Positions 10,554-22,105 of a DNA stretch of 64,000 nucleotides are shown here, piece by piece. The translations under genes and the position numbers were made by a program. The notes beneath the pieces are model-generated. The model searched no databases and was not told where the DNA came from. It saw only the letters and a program-made list of their open reading frames with translations. Each line of letters starts with the position of its first letter. The stretch's first letter is position 1. The DNA is from Salvia splendens (Eukaryota > Streptophyta > Magnoliopsida > Lamiales > Lamiaceae), in the NCBI RefSeq assembly GCF_004379255.2, contig NC_056039.1, positions 24,565,883-24,629,882 on the forward strand, in the 5' to 3' direction.

Positions 10554-12610
10554 TGTAACGCCCCGTTTTTCTAAACCTATTTTGTGAACCCTAAAGTACT
10601 GGTATTTAATGCTAGTAATATTGCAAAGTCCGTGAATTAATTGTTGAGTGAAATTTGTCGTTGGACTACAAGTTGCGAAATAAAATATTTCGCGAATTTA
10701 AATAATTCCTTTCCGTGAGGAATATATTTATTGAACTCAATTTGCGTACTGAATCGAATAATTGGACAATAATATAAAGGTCCAGTCCGTGATAAATAAA
10801 TTATGTACTACACAATTTAAAATAAAATACAATGGACCGTGAATTAAAGATTCTCCTTGATATTAATTCAATTACTAAATAAAGATCCTACAGATATCTT
10901 CATCCTCCGTAATGAGATATTCATCCTCCGTAATCTACAAATAAAATACCAAATAAATTCAATTAAATAAAAGAAATAGAGGGAAGAAAAATAAAAGAAA
11001 AATTGAAAACCCTCCCCCTTAACCCACGTAAAAAAAAACGTTTCTCCCCTCACCCCATAAATCTCTCCCATATCTATCAACTACCCTTTTCTATAATATC
11101 CCATTCACAATTAGTTTCCTAGTTTCCTCATTCTACCAGCAATCTGAAAAAAAAGGAGGAACCGTGAGATCAAGACTCCAGTTTTTTTTATCTGTGGTTG
11201 TCTATCCAACTAAGGTAATTTCTTCACAATTCCATGAATACGAACCTCCATGAATTAATTCCATGATACCAATTCTTCAATTCACAGTTAAGGAGAAATT
11301 GACAATTAAAATAGAAGCCGGGGGATTTATCGAGTTGAAGCTTCTTTTCCACAATCTGCCAATTGAAGGTATACACCTCTCCCATCCAAATTTCAATCTC
11401 ATTCTACTACATCCATATACTTTTCATCCTACTGTTGCCACAATCTGCGATACTTCATAATCGAATGAATTGAAACAAACTAAACCAAAGAAACAAGTTT
11501 AAATTCACGAAATCAAGTAAAGAACTTACCATCGGGGTCTTGCGGGGCTGAATGGGTTGGTTCGGGGATGTTTTGGGGCTGTTCGGAGGGAATCGGGTCT
11601 GTTTCGGGGTGGTTTCGGGGCTGCACGACCACCGACGGAGCGGCGGCAGCAGCAGCCTGACCCGGCGACACCTCCCAGCAGCGACGGCAGCAGCAGCGAC
11701 GACAGACGGATTTGGCGGCGACGGAGCAGCGACGCGAAAGCAGCGGCTGTCCGACGGATCGACGGCCAGATTTCCCCCGCTCCGACGACACCGTGGCGAC
11801 CGCAATTTGTCTTCCCGGTGAGCAGCGGCCGACGGCGTGGAGTGAATCGGAGCAGGCGACGAACGGATGGAGGATTTCTTCCGATTTGGTCGAGAGTGAG
11901 AGAAGAAGAGAGATAGAGAGAGAGGAAGAAGGAAACGTGAGTGAAGGAAGGAATTTGGGGTTCTTGGGCCTTTTTTTTTAGAAATAATGTGGGCCTTGAT
12001 TTAATAAATTGGGCTTTTGTTTTATTTTAGTTGGGCCTCATCTTTTAAATGGGAAGATGTATTAAATCTATGGGATCCATTTAAATCTTTGGGCTAATAA
12101 CTAATTAAATTTTTGAGTAAAAATTAAATTAATTGTGGGGAATTATTTAATTAATTCCGGAATAGTTCTACGAATGAATAATTATATCCTAAGTCCGAAA
12201 TAAATATAGTTCGAGGGAAAGTTGTTGCGATAATTAATTACACCTTTTATAATTTTGGGGATTTTATTTCGATATCATTAAGAAAATACGAGGAGCCAAC
12301 GGTGGAAATTGGGAGCGTAAGCGGCCGTCGAACAATCGAAAATCGAGATAAATCGAGATAAAAGACTTGCTTAGGATGCATGCATTTTTAGTTATTTGTT
12401 TAAAACAATGTGTTGATTTACCTATTATATAAATTGTTAAAGGTGAATCATCGCAAGGGAATCGTGATCGCAAAGGAAAGAACGTAATTTCAAATTAAGC
12501 ACTCGAGGTGGGCTTTCTTTTACTAAACTCTTTTACGTTTTCAAAAGTATGATTATGGTGGGATAAGGGTGGTTTAAATTGTTATGTCATGCCATGTTTG
12601 TTTTGATGAT

Positions 12611-12728
12611 GAGATTGTTGCCTGATGCCTAGTTTGTGAGTTCGCTCCATTAGGCTATAGGGCTATGTTGAGATTGTTGCCTGATGCCTAGTTTGTGAGT
12701 TCGCTCCATTAGGCTATAGGGCTATGTT
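12611..12728. repeat. Perfect 59-bp tandem duplication inside LTR J
   Basis: The unit GAGATTGTTGCCTGATGCCT... ending GGGCTATGTT occurs twice back to back (12611-12669 and 12670-12728) with no visible difference. It is therefore a recent slippage-type event. Confidence 0.9.
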
Positions 12729-12857
12729 AAACGAATTCGGGTCTGAGTAGGGCCGCAAACCCTATCAGGCTAGTGTACACGGGTGAGATCGTGAGCCGTC
12801 CTTGCTAGTCGGCCGGTCTCGTGGGCGAATAGTGTGGCCACACTTTCGTCGCACCAT

Positions 12858-12905
12858 GGAAAGAGGATGTGATTAAATGATGGAAAGAGGATGTGATTGA
12901 ATGAT
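12858..12905. repeat. 24-bp tandem duplication inside LTR J
   Basis: GGAAAGAGGATGTGATTAAA and its near-identical copy follow each other directly, differing by one A/G change. Confidence 0.85.
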
Positions 12906-13052
12906 TGATGAGAAAGTGGGGAGATTGTTTTGACTGGCCAGTCTATGAAATTGTTTGTGATACTCGATGATATTTCTTTTCTAAATGTAAAACTCGAGTT
13001 CACTATGGTATGGATGACATAACTTTCATCAAATGTTTTCGGCATAAGCCCA

Positions 13053-13101
13053 CTGAGTATATTAAGTACTCAGCCCTGCATGTGTTTTCCCTATGTGCAG
13101 G
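13053..13101 (+). other. Double hairpin in the Tekay-like LTR J
   Basis: CTGAGTA..TACTCAG (13053-13073) is followed directly by CCTGCA..TGCAGG (13075-13101). The same two hairpins with different loops lie in the K LTR (61522-61568, minus strand), at a similar distance from the LTR 3' end (about 320-350 bp). Confidence 0.6.
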
Positions 13102-13566
13102 TTGAGCGGCGACGAGCAGTTGGTGGTGTTGAGCAATTTAAAATTGAAGCATGGTTGGTTAGTTGTGAACTACGAGTGTCGTTGTGTCTCCACACATGAC
13201 GTCACTCTTTCTCTTGAACGCTTCCGCTGAGACATTGTCTTTACTCACCATTCTTTTAGCGTTGAACCTAATTATTTGGATAACGTCGACCTCTTGGCCC
13301 TTTGTTGTTAAATATTAATTATTGGTCAAACTCTTTATTAAAACCCTAGTTCTCTTCGTCTATTTATTAAATTCTTTTAATCACGATCGCCCGTATTTAT
13401 TAACCCTAAAGGGCGGTCGTGACACTCTTAGACTCCTATTTACAAAAACTAATACTGCACTTACTCCCTCCCCCTCCCACTTCACTCAAGCTTGTCCCCA
13501 AGCTGTCGTAGTGAAGTGGGGAAATAGGGAAGTATGAACAGCACAACGCGCATAAAACAAAACAAA

Positions 13567-13686
13567 CTTCTCACACTTAGACCGTTCAACGGGCTAAGTG
13601 GGAGAAGGCGCAACAAACACCAAAGCATGCAAAAACAGAACAACCCATTCCCACACTTAGACCAAGGATTGAGCTAAGTGTGGGAA
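13567..13686 (-). other. Pair of long hairpins downstream of the F third ORF
   Basis: Two inverted repeats, 13567-13607 and 13648-13686, each have arms of the type CTTCTCACACTTAG / CTAAGTGGGAGAAG. The second forms a perfect 13-bp stem TTCCCACACTTAG / CTAAGTGTGGGAA. They lie 110-230 bp after the third-ORF stop. Equivalent pairs occur in G (31602-31645 and 31685-31725) and H (49815-49857 and 49915-49955). The stem sequence changes while pairing is kept. Confidence 0.8.
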
Positions 13687-13797
13687 GGTGCAACACATAT
13701 ATACAAAATAGAGCATGCTGGTCACAGACAAACATAAACAGAAAAGGAAGAAGAAAAGAAAAAACAGAAATTGAAAAGTTACTTAGTTTAGGGGGAA

Positions 13798-16500
13798 TCA
13801 ATTCGGGGTTTGGCCCCCGCGGGAGCCAGACTTGGGCGGCGCGGATGGTTGGGTCACTCTAGCTTTCTTCTTCGCCGGTGAGTCCGGCACCTTTTTCTCT
13901 GTCTCACTTGGTCTGGGGATTGTTTTCTTCACAGCCAAGGGTTTAGCCGCGGACGGGGTAGTCAGAGGCTTCGTCGGCTGGGGAGGCTTCTGGAGGGATA
14001 GACTTCCTTGCTCTGGCGATTTAGAAGTGCTGCCAGGGCAAGGAAGAAACTTCGGTGCCTCGGGGAACCTCTCTTTAAACCACTTCGCCATCATCAGCAT
14101 CAGTGAGACGCCCTCTGCTATCCTCTCAGTGTGCTTAGACGACGTTGCCACAAGATCAGTAATACGTCCCTTGAGGGCCACGATCTCCTCTCTGACTTTC
14201 CCAACTTCCATTCTTACCTCGGTTACCTCCTTCCTCACTCCTGCGACTTCCTTCTTTACTCCTGCAACATTTTTCTGTACGTCTTCAATATCGACACTGT
14301 CCTTTTCATTACCCCGTAGGGCCACAATCTCTTCTCTAACCATCTTGATTTCTGATCTCATCCATCCCACCTCCGTTCTCATCTCTTCAATTTCAACCTT
14401 GGCTCCTGCCTCCACACGTTTTGGGTCCTGCTTCACCTGGACTTCCGACCTGCCGACCACATAAAAACAGACCTCCTTCCCATGCATATATAAAAGCCCC
14501 TTGTTAAAAAAGTAATCGACATTAAAAACCTCTGGGGGCATGGACATCTCCACATCTCGGCACGATTTGGCTATCTTCAGTATTACGTTGCGTTGAAGGT
14601 ATGCCCCTAAGAGATGGCATGTATACATGCGTCTGGAAGGGTTGGCGACCATCTGATGGCAAGCCTGGGCTAGCCAGTAGCCTAGGTGTACACGGACTTC
14701 CTTGGCCATACACCAAGTAAAGTAGAGATCAGCCGTGGTCAGAGCAGCGTTTGCAGTACCCATCAGATTATAACTTATGAAGGTCTGAGCGAATCGCAGG
14801 ATCCGGTTCTCTATGTGCGAAGCTTTCGAACAACTCGTTTTAAACTGACCCACCTTGGAGTGAGTTATGAACTCCCAAGCGCTTTGTGGTTTGAAACCCG
14901 GGGTAAACTTAGGCAGACCCACCATCCTGTCATTCCACAAGCCCTCATCATCATGTGTGCGCGATAACAACCCCATGCGGAGCGACCACTCTCGGATGCT
15001 CATCTCGTGCTCTTCATTGAAAAGGCGGAAGGTAATAGAGTCGGCATCCAGATCGGTTGTAGACTTCAAGCGAAAGGTCGAGAAAAACTCACGCACTAAT
15101 GCTGTTGGGACCTCAAAAGAGCTGTGTTTCAGCAACCAGTCGATGTACTCCCGGAATTCAACGTCGAAAGCAATCTCCTTCAGCTCCGTGAGATCATATC
15201 TCTTTCCGGACTTCGCATACTTGCCCTGGGCACTCTTTTCTTTAAACGTTGCTGCACGCTTGGGATCAGTGAACTTCCTCATTGCATCCAGTAATTCCTT
15301 GGTCAACCAGACTTCTGTAGGCTCGAAATGGAGCTCTTCTTCAAGTTCTTCTTCAGAGTCGCTAGATCCAGCAGGGCTATCAGACTCGGCAGCATATGGG
15401 ACCTTTGCAGGTGGAGGAAGAGTGGTTTCAACAGATTTTCCTTTCGATCTCTTGGTCAAGGAAGGAGCGGCCTGCTTTCCCTTCCTTTTCCTTTCAGCCG
15501 CCTGGCGGCGTTCTTCTTTATCACTCTCCCCACCACTGGGTCTAGGAGAGTTGTCCTGCTCACGGGCTGCGGTCTCTGGACCCATCGCTTCTCGTTCTGT
15601 TTGATGGACGGAGTCATCAATTTCATTAATCAAGCTCCGACGAGCTTGTCTTCGGGCTTCTTTTGCATTTACCAGAGAAATCGTCCCCTCCGGGACATCA
15701 GTCAAATCCACGACTAGATCTACCCTGTCGTCGACGGGTTCCAGTACGTCTTCGGTAACGAGGGCTTCTCCCTCCTCAGACAGTAAAGGGATTGCCCCTG
15801 TGATATAAACAGGGGTTTCCACCCCAACCAAATCTTGTTCATTGTGGGTCTCAGTCCCCTCAACCTTTTCAGGGGTCCTCCCCTCATCATCGTGTTCAAC
15901 AGAGACTTGGGCCTCATCGCCCCCAACTTTTTCTAGGGTTTCCCCCTCCATAGCTTCCTCAGAAATTAGGGCCTCGTCGCCCTCAACATGTTCTAGGGTT
16001 TCCCCCTCCGAAATTCTCCCACAATTACCAGGGGTTTCCCCCTCAAGATTACTAGTAGACAAAACAGCAGATACAGCCACACTTCCAGACACAACACAGG
16101 TTTCTTTCTCAACGACATCAATAGCAGCAAGAACAGGGGCTACCCCCTCAGAAACATGGTCTAACCTTGGTTCACTGACCGCCAAAAGCTCCAAACCCGC
16201 AGCCAGATCCGCCTCCTCCTCAGGTACTTTTACGGCGGTTGTTCCTGCTACACTGGTGGCTGGTTCGGCCATCGAATGTACGGCCTCCGGTTGGGGTTTT
16301 GCAGTCTCTGAAACTTGTGGTGGCGGTGGTGCAGTGGTTGTTGCGGCCGGTGTGGTCTTCCCCATCATAGTGGTGAACATGGCGAACGCCTTCATCGCCT
16401 CCTCTGGCCCCCCAATTTTCTGCAATAGATCGGCCATGAACGACGCTGCGTTAGATTCGGCAGATCCAGAAGAACTTCCTGTGTTTTGTGTGTTCTCCAT
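13798..16500 (-). CDS. Intact third ORF of element F (Athila/plant transposon-protein type), 900 aa
   Basis: The only long uninterrupted retroelement ORF in the window. Start ATG at 16500 (MENTQNTGSSSGSAES). Residues about 1-120 are Ala/Pro/Thr-rich. About 150-270 hold acidic repeats built on EGETP/EGETLE. About 300-370 are basic and Ser-rich (RKRKGKQAAPSL, a possible nuclear signal). About 385-650 form a globular domain with FFSTFRLKSTTDLD, REWSLRMGLL and HLGYWLAQACHQM, the 'plant transposon protein'/Athila ORF domain. About 670-790 are repeated EVGKVREEIVAL-type heptads predicting coiled coil, followed by a Pro/Lys-rich tail. I see no signal peptide or membrane segment, so despite its env position it does not look like an envelope protein. 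Its biochemical role is unknown. Confidence 0.85.
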   Translation of the reverse strand: MENTQNTGSSSGSAESNAASFMADLLQKIGGPEEAMKAFAMFTTMMGKTTPAATTTAPPPPQVSETAKPQPEAVHSMAEPATSVAGTTAVKVPEEEADLAAGLELLAVSEPRLDHVSEGVAPVLAAIDVVEKETCVVSGSVAVSAVLSTSNLEGETPGNCGRISEGETLEHVEGDEALISEEAMEGETLEKVGGDEAQVSVEHDDEGRTPEKVEGTETHNEQDLVGVETPVYITGAIPLLSEEGEALVTEDVLEPVDDRVDLVVDLTDVPEGTISLVNAKEARRQARRSLINEIDDSVHQTEREAMGPETAAREQDNSPRPSGGESDKEERRQAAERKRKGKQAAPSLTKRSKGKSVETTLPPPAKVPYAAESDSPAGSSDSEEELEEELHFEPTEVWLTKELLDAMRKFTDPKRAATFKEKSAQGKYAKSGKRYDLTELKEIAFDVEFREYIDWLLKHSSFEVPTALVREFFSTFRLKSTTDLDADSITFRLFNEEHEMSIREWSLRMGLLSRTHDDEGLWNDRMVGLPKFTPGFKPQSAWEFITHSKVGQFKTSCSKASHIENRILRFAQTFISYNLMGTANAALTTADLYFTWCMAKEVRVHLGYWLAQACHQMVANPSRRMYTCHLLGAYLQRNVILKIAKSCRDVEMSMPPEVFNVDYFFNKGLLYMHGKEVCFYVVGRSEVQVKQDPKRVEAGAKVEIEEMRTEVGWMRSEIKMVREEIVALRGNEKDSVDIEDVQKNVAGVKKEVAGVRKEVTEVRMEVGKVREEIVALKGRITDLVATSSKHTERIAEGVSLMLMMAKWFKERFPEAPKFLPCPGSTSKSPEQGSLSLQKPPQPTKPLTTPSAAKPLAVKKTIPRPSETEKKVPDSPAKKKARVTQPSAPPKSGSRGGQTPN

Positions 16501-16990
16501 GGCGGAATCTGTAGAATTCGCAAGAACTTGGAAGAAAAAATTTGTTGATTAGGGTTAGAGAGAGAGAATTTGAGAGATGAAATTTGGGGATTTTTTTGTG
16601 GAAAGAGTGAGTATGATATGGAAAATAAAAGAGAAAGCACGGTTATAGCCTGTAGGTATGGGAGGACGGTTTTGCAGGTGGTTGTAGGCATGATGCGAGC
16701 GACCGTACGCCTCCCCATAAAGTTACCTTTTGAAATTCGAACCGGTGCCAACTCCCTCCAAAATTTTACTCCTCAACTCCCTGCCCCATGTGAATGCTCT
16801 GCAATATCATACTTAGAAAAATATCAAACTAAAAAAAACGCCAGACTCCCATGTCAAGGATATGACAATACGGAGAAAAATTCCCTAAGGAACCTGAGAT
16901 TTCAAAAATATTTTTGGAAGATTATTTTTTTCTGATTTGTTTGGGTTTTCTCGATTTAAGGAAAGCAATTAAATATTTACACTTTCTTTC
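16501..16990 (-). other. F intercistronic region with a small upstream ORF
   Basis: Between integrase and the third ORF. A small frame starts at 16751 (MAPVRISKGNFMGRRTVA) and overlaps the third ORF in another frame. G has a counterpart at 28546-28728 (MAPVRISMDTFMGRRTVA). Whether it is translated, or only a conserved nucleotide block, is not clear. Confidence 0.5.
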
Positions 16991-17075
16991 AAGTATTCTT
17001 GAGATTCCCTGGGTCAGGGCATGGATAAAAAAAACTTCTCAATTTACTTGACCCAGGATTTCTTCAAGAACACTT
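16991..17075 (-). other. Intercistronic hairpin of element F
   Basis: The minus strand AAGTGTTCTTGA..TCAAGAATACTT (one G-U pair) encloses a second stem CCTGGGTCA/TGACCCAGG, with an A-rich apical loop. It follows the integrase stop by about 15 bp. It is homologous to 28224-28299 (G) and 46325-46414 (H), where bases differ but pairing persists. Confidence 0.75.
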
Positions 17076-17089
17076 CCTTCCTAGACTGG

Positions 17090-20000
17090 TTAGGCGATAT
17101 CAGGGAGTGCGCGTAGAGGCACTTCGTCCACTACACATAGCTCCGAGTTATCCTGAAATACCTTCACACGATGACCATTGACGAGGAAAGGCACAGAATT
17201 CGAGGCGCCTCCTTGGATCTCTACTGCTCCATTTGCGCGAAGGCCAACGATAGTATACGGTCCGATCCAGTTGGACTTTAGCTTTCCAGGCATTAGCTTA
17301 AGCCTGGACTGGAACAGGAGAACTTTCTGCCCAACTTGTAGTTCCTTGGTCCGGAGATTCTTATCATGCCAAAGCTTGGTCTTTTCCTTGTACCACATCG
17401 CGGACTCGTAAGACTCAAGCCTCAATTCTTCCAACTCCTGGATCTGCAATTTCCTCTCTTCCTCACAAGCTCGATGATTCATGTTAATCTCCTTGACCGC
17501 CCAGTATGCCTTGTGCTCCAGTCCCACTGGCAAGTGGCACATCTTGCCGAACACTAACCTGTACGGAGACATCCCAATAGGCGTCTTATATGTTGTCCTG
17601 TAAGCTCATAATGCGTCGTCAAGCCTCTTACTCCAGTCTTTCCTTGACGGATTCACCGTCTTCTCTAGTATTGCTTTGATCTCCCTATTTGATATTTCCG
17701 CCTGGCCGTTAGACTGAGGATGAAATGGTGTGGACAACCTGTGGTGGACTCCATATTTTTTCATCAAAGCTTCAATCGTTCGGTTCTGGAAGTGAGTTCC
17801 TTGATCCGAAATAACAGCCCTAGGCACTCCATACCTACCAAAAATATTAGACTTAAGGAATTTGGCCACCTCACCGGCTTCACAAGAGGTAGTAGCCTTG
17901 GCCTCTATCCATTTCGAAACATAATCCACAGCCACAAGTATGTATGCCTTCCCATATGAAGATGGAAATGGACCCATGAAGTCCATTCCCCAGACGTCGA
18001 AAATCTCACAAACGATCACATGGACTTGCGGCATTTAATCTCTTTTAGAGATTCCCCCAGTCTGTTGACACCTTTCACAATTCTGACAGAATTCGAACGC
18101 ATCCTTATGCAATGTAGGTCAGTAAAACCCGCTGTCTAACACCTTCCTCGCTGTCTTCCTCAGTCCAAAGTGACCTCCACACGCTAGAGCGTGGCAATGG
18201 TTCAGCACATCCCTTTGTTCCGACTCTGGAATACATCTCCTAATTACTTGGTCAGCTCCCATCCTCCATAGATACGGGTCGTCCCAGAAATAGTACTTGG
18301 CTTCGCTTTTCAGTTTCATCTTCTGGGCCCGAGAAATTTCTTGGGAACTGGGCACTTCTCTGGTGACCAAGTAATTTGCTAGGTCCGCGAACCATGGCTC
18401 AGCGTTTATATGGCATTTTCCTTTTTCAGCATCTCCTGGACCCGTCACTGCCATTATCTCTTCCCAAGTGATAGGTCTAGGCGAACCTTCCAGATAATAC
18501 AAATGTTCCTCGGGAAATGCATCTGGTATTGCTTCCTCGGTCTCCCCTTGGAAAATTCGACTCAAGTGGTCAGCCACCTTGTTCTCTGTTCCCTTCTTGT
18601 CTTTGACCTCCCAATCAAATTCTTGTAACAGTAACACCCAACGGATTAATCTGGGTTTGGACTCCTTCTTCGCCAGCAGGTACCTAATAGCTGCGTGATC
18701 CGTGAAAACTATCACCTTAGACCCCAGCAAGTACGGGCGAAACTTCTCAAATGAGTACACTACCGCCAGCATTTTCTTTTCAGTGGTGTCGTAGTTCTTC
18801 TGGGCTTGATTGAGCGTTTTCGAAGCATAAAAGATCACATAGCTTTTCCCATCGACTCTTTGACCTAGCACTGCCCCTACTGCATAATCACTCGCGTCGC
18901 ACATTATTTCAAAGGGTAGATTCCAGTCAGGCGCTCTAATAATGGGAGCAGATACTAGTCTATCCTTCAACAGCTGAAAAGCCTTTTTGCACTCCTCATC
19001 GAAAACAAAATCAACATCGTTATGCAACAAGTGAGTGAGTGGCTGAGCAATCTTTGCGAAATCCGTTATGAACCTTCTATAGAATCCAGCATGCCCTAGG
19101 AATCCTCTTACTTCTTTCTGATTTGTCGGGTAAGGCAGCTTTGAGATCACATCAATCTTTGCTTGGTCTACCTGTATACCTCTTTCTGATACCACGTGCC
19201 CTAGGACAATTCCTTCTGGGACCATAAAGTGGCATTTCTCGAAATTCAAAACCAAATGCTTTTCCTGGCACCTCTTCAACACTATATCCAAACTTGCCAA
19301 ACATGAGTCAAATGAATTCCCGTACACAGTGCAGTCGTCCATAAAAATCTCGATGCAATCCTCTAGGAGATCCGAGAAGATACTCATCATACACCGCTGC
19401 AAAGTGCCTGGCGCATTGCACCGACCAAATGACATCCTTTTGTAAGCATACGTTCCGAAGGGACACGTGAAAGTAGTCTTCTCCTTGTCTTCGGGATCCA
19501 CATAGATTTAAAAGTATCCACTGTACCCGTCAAGGAAACAAAAGTATTGCTTGCCCGCCAACCTCTCCAGCATCTGGTCAATGAAAGGCAGAGGGAAATG
19601 GTCTTTCTTGGTGGCTTCATTTAACTTCCTATAGTCAATGCACATCCTCCACCCAGTAACTAGTCGGGTGGGTACCAACTCATTCTTGTCGTTCTTGACC
19701 ACCTGTATTCCTGACTTCTTTGGTACCATATGCACTGGACTCACTCACTCACTGTCTGGTATGAAATAAATGATTCGTAGGGAGAGTAGCTTCAATACTT
19801 CCTTCAGCACCTCCTCCCCCATGTTAGGATTCAATTTGCGTTGAGGATCTCTGCAGGCTTTTGCTCCCTCTTCTAGCCGAATGTGATGCATGCACAGATC
19901 TGGACTGATTCCTACCAAGTCAGAGAGTGTCCACCCAATAGCCTTCTTGTTTCTCCGAATTACCTTCAGCAGTTCCTCTTCTTGTCCCTTGGTCAAGCTG

Positions 20001-20506
20001 CTGTTAATAATCACAGGGAAAGTTTCATTCTCTTCTAGATACGCATACTTGAGACCTGGTGGAAGTGTTTTCAGTTCTCTCTTGGGGACATCTTTTTCCT
20101 GGGGTAAGGGATTTTTCTCTGTCCACTCAGTTGTTATTCCCTTCGTAGACTTAGTAGAACTTTCCATGCTCGCCACATAAGGTGTCTTTCTTGATCTAGC
20201 TAGCTCAGGGTTCGTGCAGAATTCCAGAATTGCTTCGGCTAGCTCCTCATCTGATAACTCACTCGTGTTCATAGCTTGACACCACCCGGCTACTTCTCTA
20301 TCAATAGCATGACTCATCTCAGAATTCACAATCTGCTCCTGCATTAATTCGGTCTCAAGATATTCCTGGACCAAGGGGTTAATAACATCTATAGCATGCA
20401 AATTTTCAACGTCAAGAGGTTTCTTCATTGCCTCATCTATGCTGAATGTATATTTCTCCCCATTGTAATCAAGGCAAATGGTGCCATCAAAAACATCAAT
20501 GATAGT
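17090..20506 (-). pseudogene. F pol: RT, RNase H and integrase, broken
   Basis: Read on the minus strand from the G insertion point (20506). A protease/linker tail (DVFDGTICLDYNGEKY) leads into RT with [40 protein letters not shown] and the catalytic box FMDDCTVYG. RNase H with [13 protein letters not shown] and [13 protein letters not shown] follows. Integrase has the zinc-binding H..C..C region ([23 protein letters not shown]) and core [15 protein letters not shown]. The C-terminus is [21 protein letters not shown] and FDVWGxDFMGPFP are typical of the Athila lineage. In-frame stops or shifts occur near 19745, 19505, 18118, 18035 and 17573-17606, so no functional polyprotein can be made from this copy. 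Confidence 0.85.
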
Positions 20507-20754
20507 TGATAAGGCTAATTTCGTGCATCGGTCTAGGGATTTTATTTCGTGAAAACGCTGGGTCTAACGCATGTTTAAAGCCAGGTGTGTGAAGGTTTTC
20601 GCTAGATCCAGGAAAGGAAGAGGACGCTTGCATGGTCCTAGGAAACTGGCGAAAGAGTGGACATTATGAAGAAAATTGCTTGACGGAGGAAGCCTCGGAG
20701 TTGAAGCGTAGAATAGGGATTTCTACGAAGACTCTAGAAGGCTATGTCCACATC

Positions 20755-20762
20755 TATAAAAG
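20755..20762 (+). promoter_or_regulatory. LTR promoter TATA box of element G
   Basis: CTATAAAAGGAAGAAGCATGC lies about 250 bp into the LTR. The same motif lies at the equivalent place in the 3' LTR (near 33124). In F the equivalent reads CTATATAAAG (40076-40083 on the minus strand). Confidence 0.7.
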
Positions 20763-21886
20763 GAAGAAGCATGCAAGCTGAAGGGACCTTCTCGGTTGGA
20801 GGCCTCGCTAACAGCCTGTAGCTTAAGTTCACTTTTCACACACTTGGGATCTAATTCGCGGAGGATCTCGGGTTCGCACTAGGGTTCACGTTTAGTTTTC
20901 TCGGAAGTATTTGTGGGTTGTAACACCGTCCTTCTATGGGGCGAAGAAACAATTTAATTTCCGTTTTCGTACTTTGCTGATTTCACCGAGCTCCGCTGTT
21001 CGAAGCTCGGTCCTCTGTTTCTTTGCTGAATATTTCTCTTATCTTAATGCAAGTTTCGTTTTCACTTATGTTGATCGTGTTGATTTCTGTTTGTTGATTG
21101 TGTTTACTTGAATGCTGGAGTTGGAATTGTTGGAGTTGGTTGTTTTCGTGGATTATTGCAGGTTCGTGGTTGGATCTGGGAGAATGGAGTTTGTTTGTGG
21201 ATGAATCGGGGCTTTGTCTTGCTGATATTGTAGGATTGTCTGTGATTGTTGGAATTCGGAGTTGATCGGAGCAGATCTGTAAGAATCGGAGTTATGGAGT
21301 TGATTTTGATGGTTGTTGAGTTCGGATGGCTTGGATCCGGAGTGGATTAAGCACTCGACGTGAATCTGAGCAGTGTTGATTTAAATTCATGCCTAGTTTA
21401 CGTGTTTTCATTTCGCTTCGCCTAGTTTATGTCGATCTGATGTATTTCCGATTCGTAGCAAGTTTCCGGCGTCCTGATTTCTATATTCTGTTTGAATCTA
21501 GGTATGTGCTCTGTTTTCTCCATTTACGTATTTGAGTCGGTTAGGAAAATGCATGTCGTTGTTAGTCAGGGCATGAGTTGGTTGTTTGCAGCTTTTACCG
21601 TACTTGCTATATTTGGAGTCATGGTCCCCACTGCTTTTATTCTCTCTGTCTAGTCTTAATTAGTGAATCGTTTACACGGTCTAGGAAGTGATTTTAATAC
21701 CTCGCGGTCATGACGATGTTTGCTGTCAGTGTGTTTACAGTTTCCTAGGTCTAGCATTTACATTTCGTGCCTAGGACTAGAGTTAGGTAAAATTCTCAAC
21801 CTTTTGCGTGGCAGCAGCCGCTTGTTTCCAGAGTCTCTAAGCACTACTTTACGAATCCATCTTCGTGGGATCGACCCCGCTTCCCT

Positions 21887-21903
21887 ATACTAATCCATAG
21901 TAT
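21887..21903 (+). other. U5 hairpin ATACTA-N5-TAGTAT, G 5' LTR copy
   Basis: Stem ATACTA/TAGTAT with loop ATCCA, 200 bp before the LTR 3' end. GTGGGATCGACCCC precedes it and GGGGTTGAGGGATTT follows. The copy in the 3' LTR is at 34182-34198. Confidence 0.65.
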
Positions 21904-22105
21904 TTGGGGTTGAGGGATTTAATTGTTGAAGGGGAGTCGAGTGTGTCCAACGACAGAAACACTCTGTGTTCCTTGAGTTCCTGGACCTAGTGATCCAGTG
22001 GATTTAAGAAGCGCGGTGTCTTGACCGAGCATCTGCATTAACTTTCTTTGTGCACACTTGCTCACTTCGCTCCTGAGTCATATCTTAGCAAGCACGCACT
22101 TCAAA

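Larger units (their letters stand above)
10554..13424 (+). mobile_element. Solo LTR J, Tekay/Del-like
   Basis: It starts TGTAACGCCCCGTTTTTC and ends GGGCGGTCGTGACA, with flanking 5-mers CTCTA (10549-10553) and CTCTT (13425-13429). It is 2871 bp with no pol or gag. The end GCGGTCGTGACA and the ACTCAGCCCTGCATG block match the LTR of chromovirus K (61175-63199), which has a Met-tRNA primer site, so J is a solo LTR of that type. Open frames at 11455-11981 on both strands are GC-rich low-complexity sequence (CAGCAG/CGGCGG runs) and I do not call them genes. Confidence 0.82.
20507..22103 (+). mobile_element. 5' LTR of element G
   Basis: It starts TGATAAGGCTAATTTCGTGC and ends GCACGCACTTCA (1597 bp), and is followed by the tRNA-Asp primer site. 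TATAAAAG at 20755-20762 is the likely core promoter. It keeps a 68-bp segment (about 20907-20974) that the 3' LTR lacks. Confidence 0.92.

Noticed and set aside
11455..11981. Overlapping open frames on both strands (up to 119 codons) in LTR J
   Set aside because: Low-complexity GC-rich repeats (CAGCAG/CGGCGG), no domain, inside a solo LTR; frames on both strands are open because stop codons are rare in GC-rich sequence.
13798..16500. Considered as an envelope gene because of its place after integrase
   Set aside because: No signal peptide, no transmembrane segment, no furin-like site; domain content fits the plant transposon-protein/Athila ORF.
13832..16552. Long plus-strand frames (up to 245 codons) opposite the third ORF of F
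   Set aside because: They mirror the intact minus-strand ORF; no domain, Ser/Leu-rich antisense composition.
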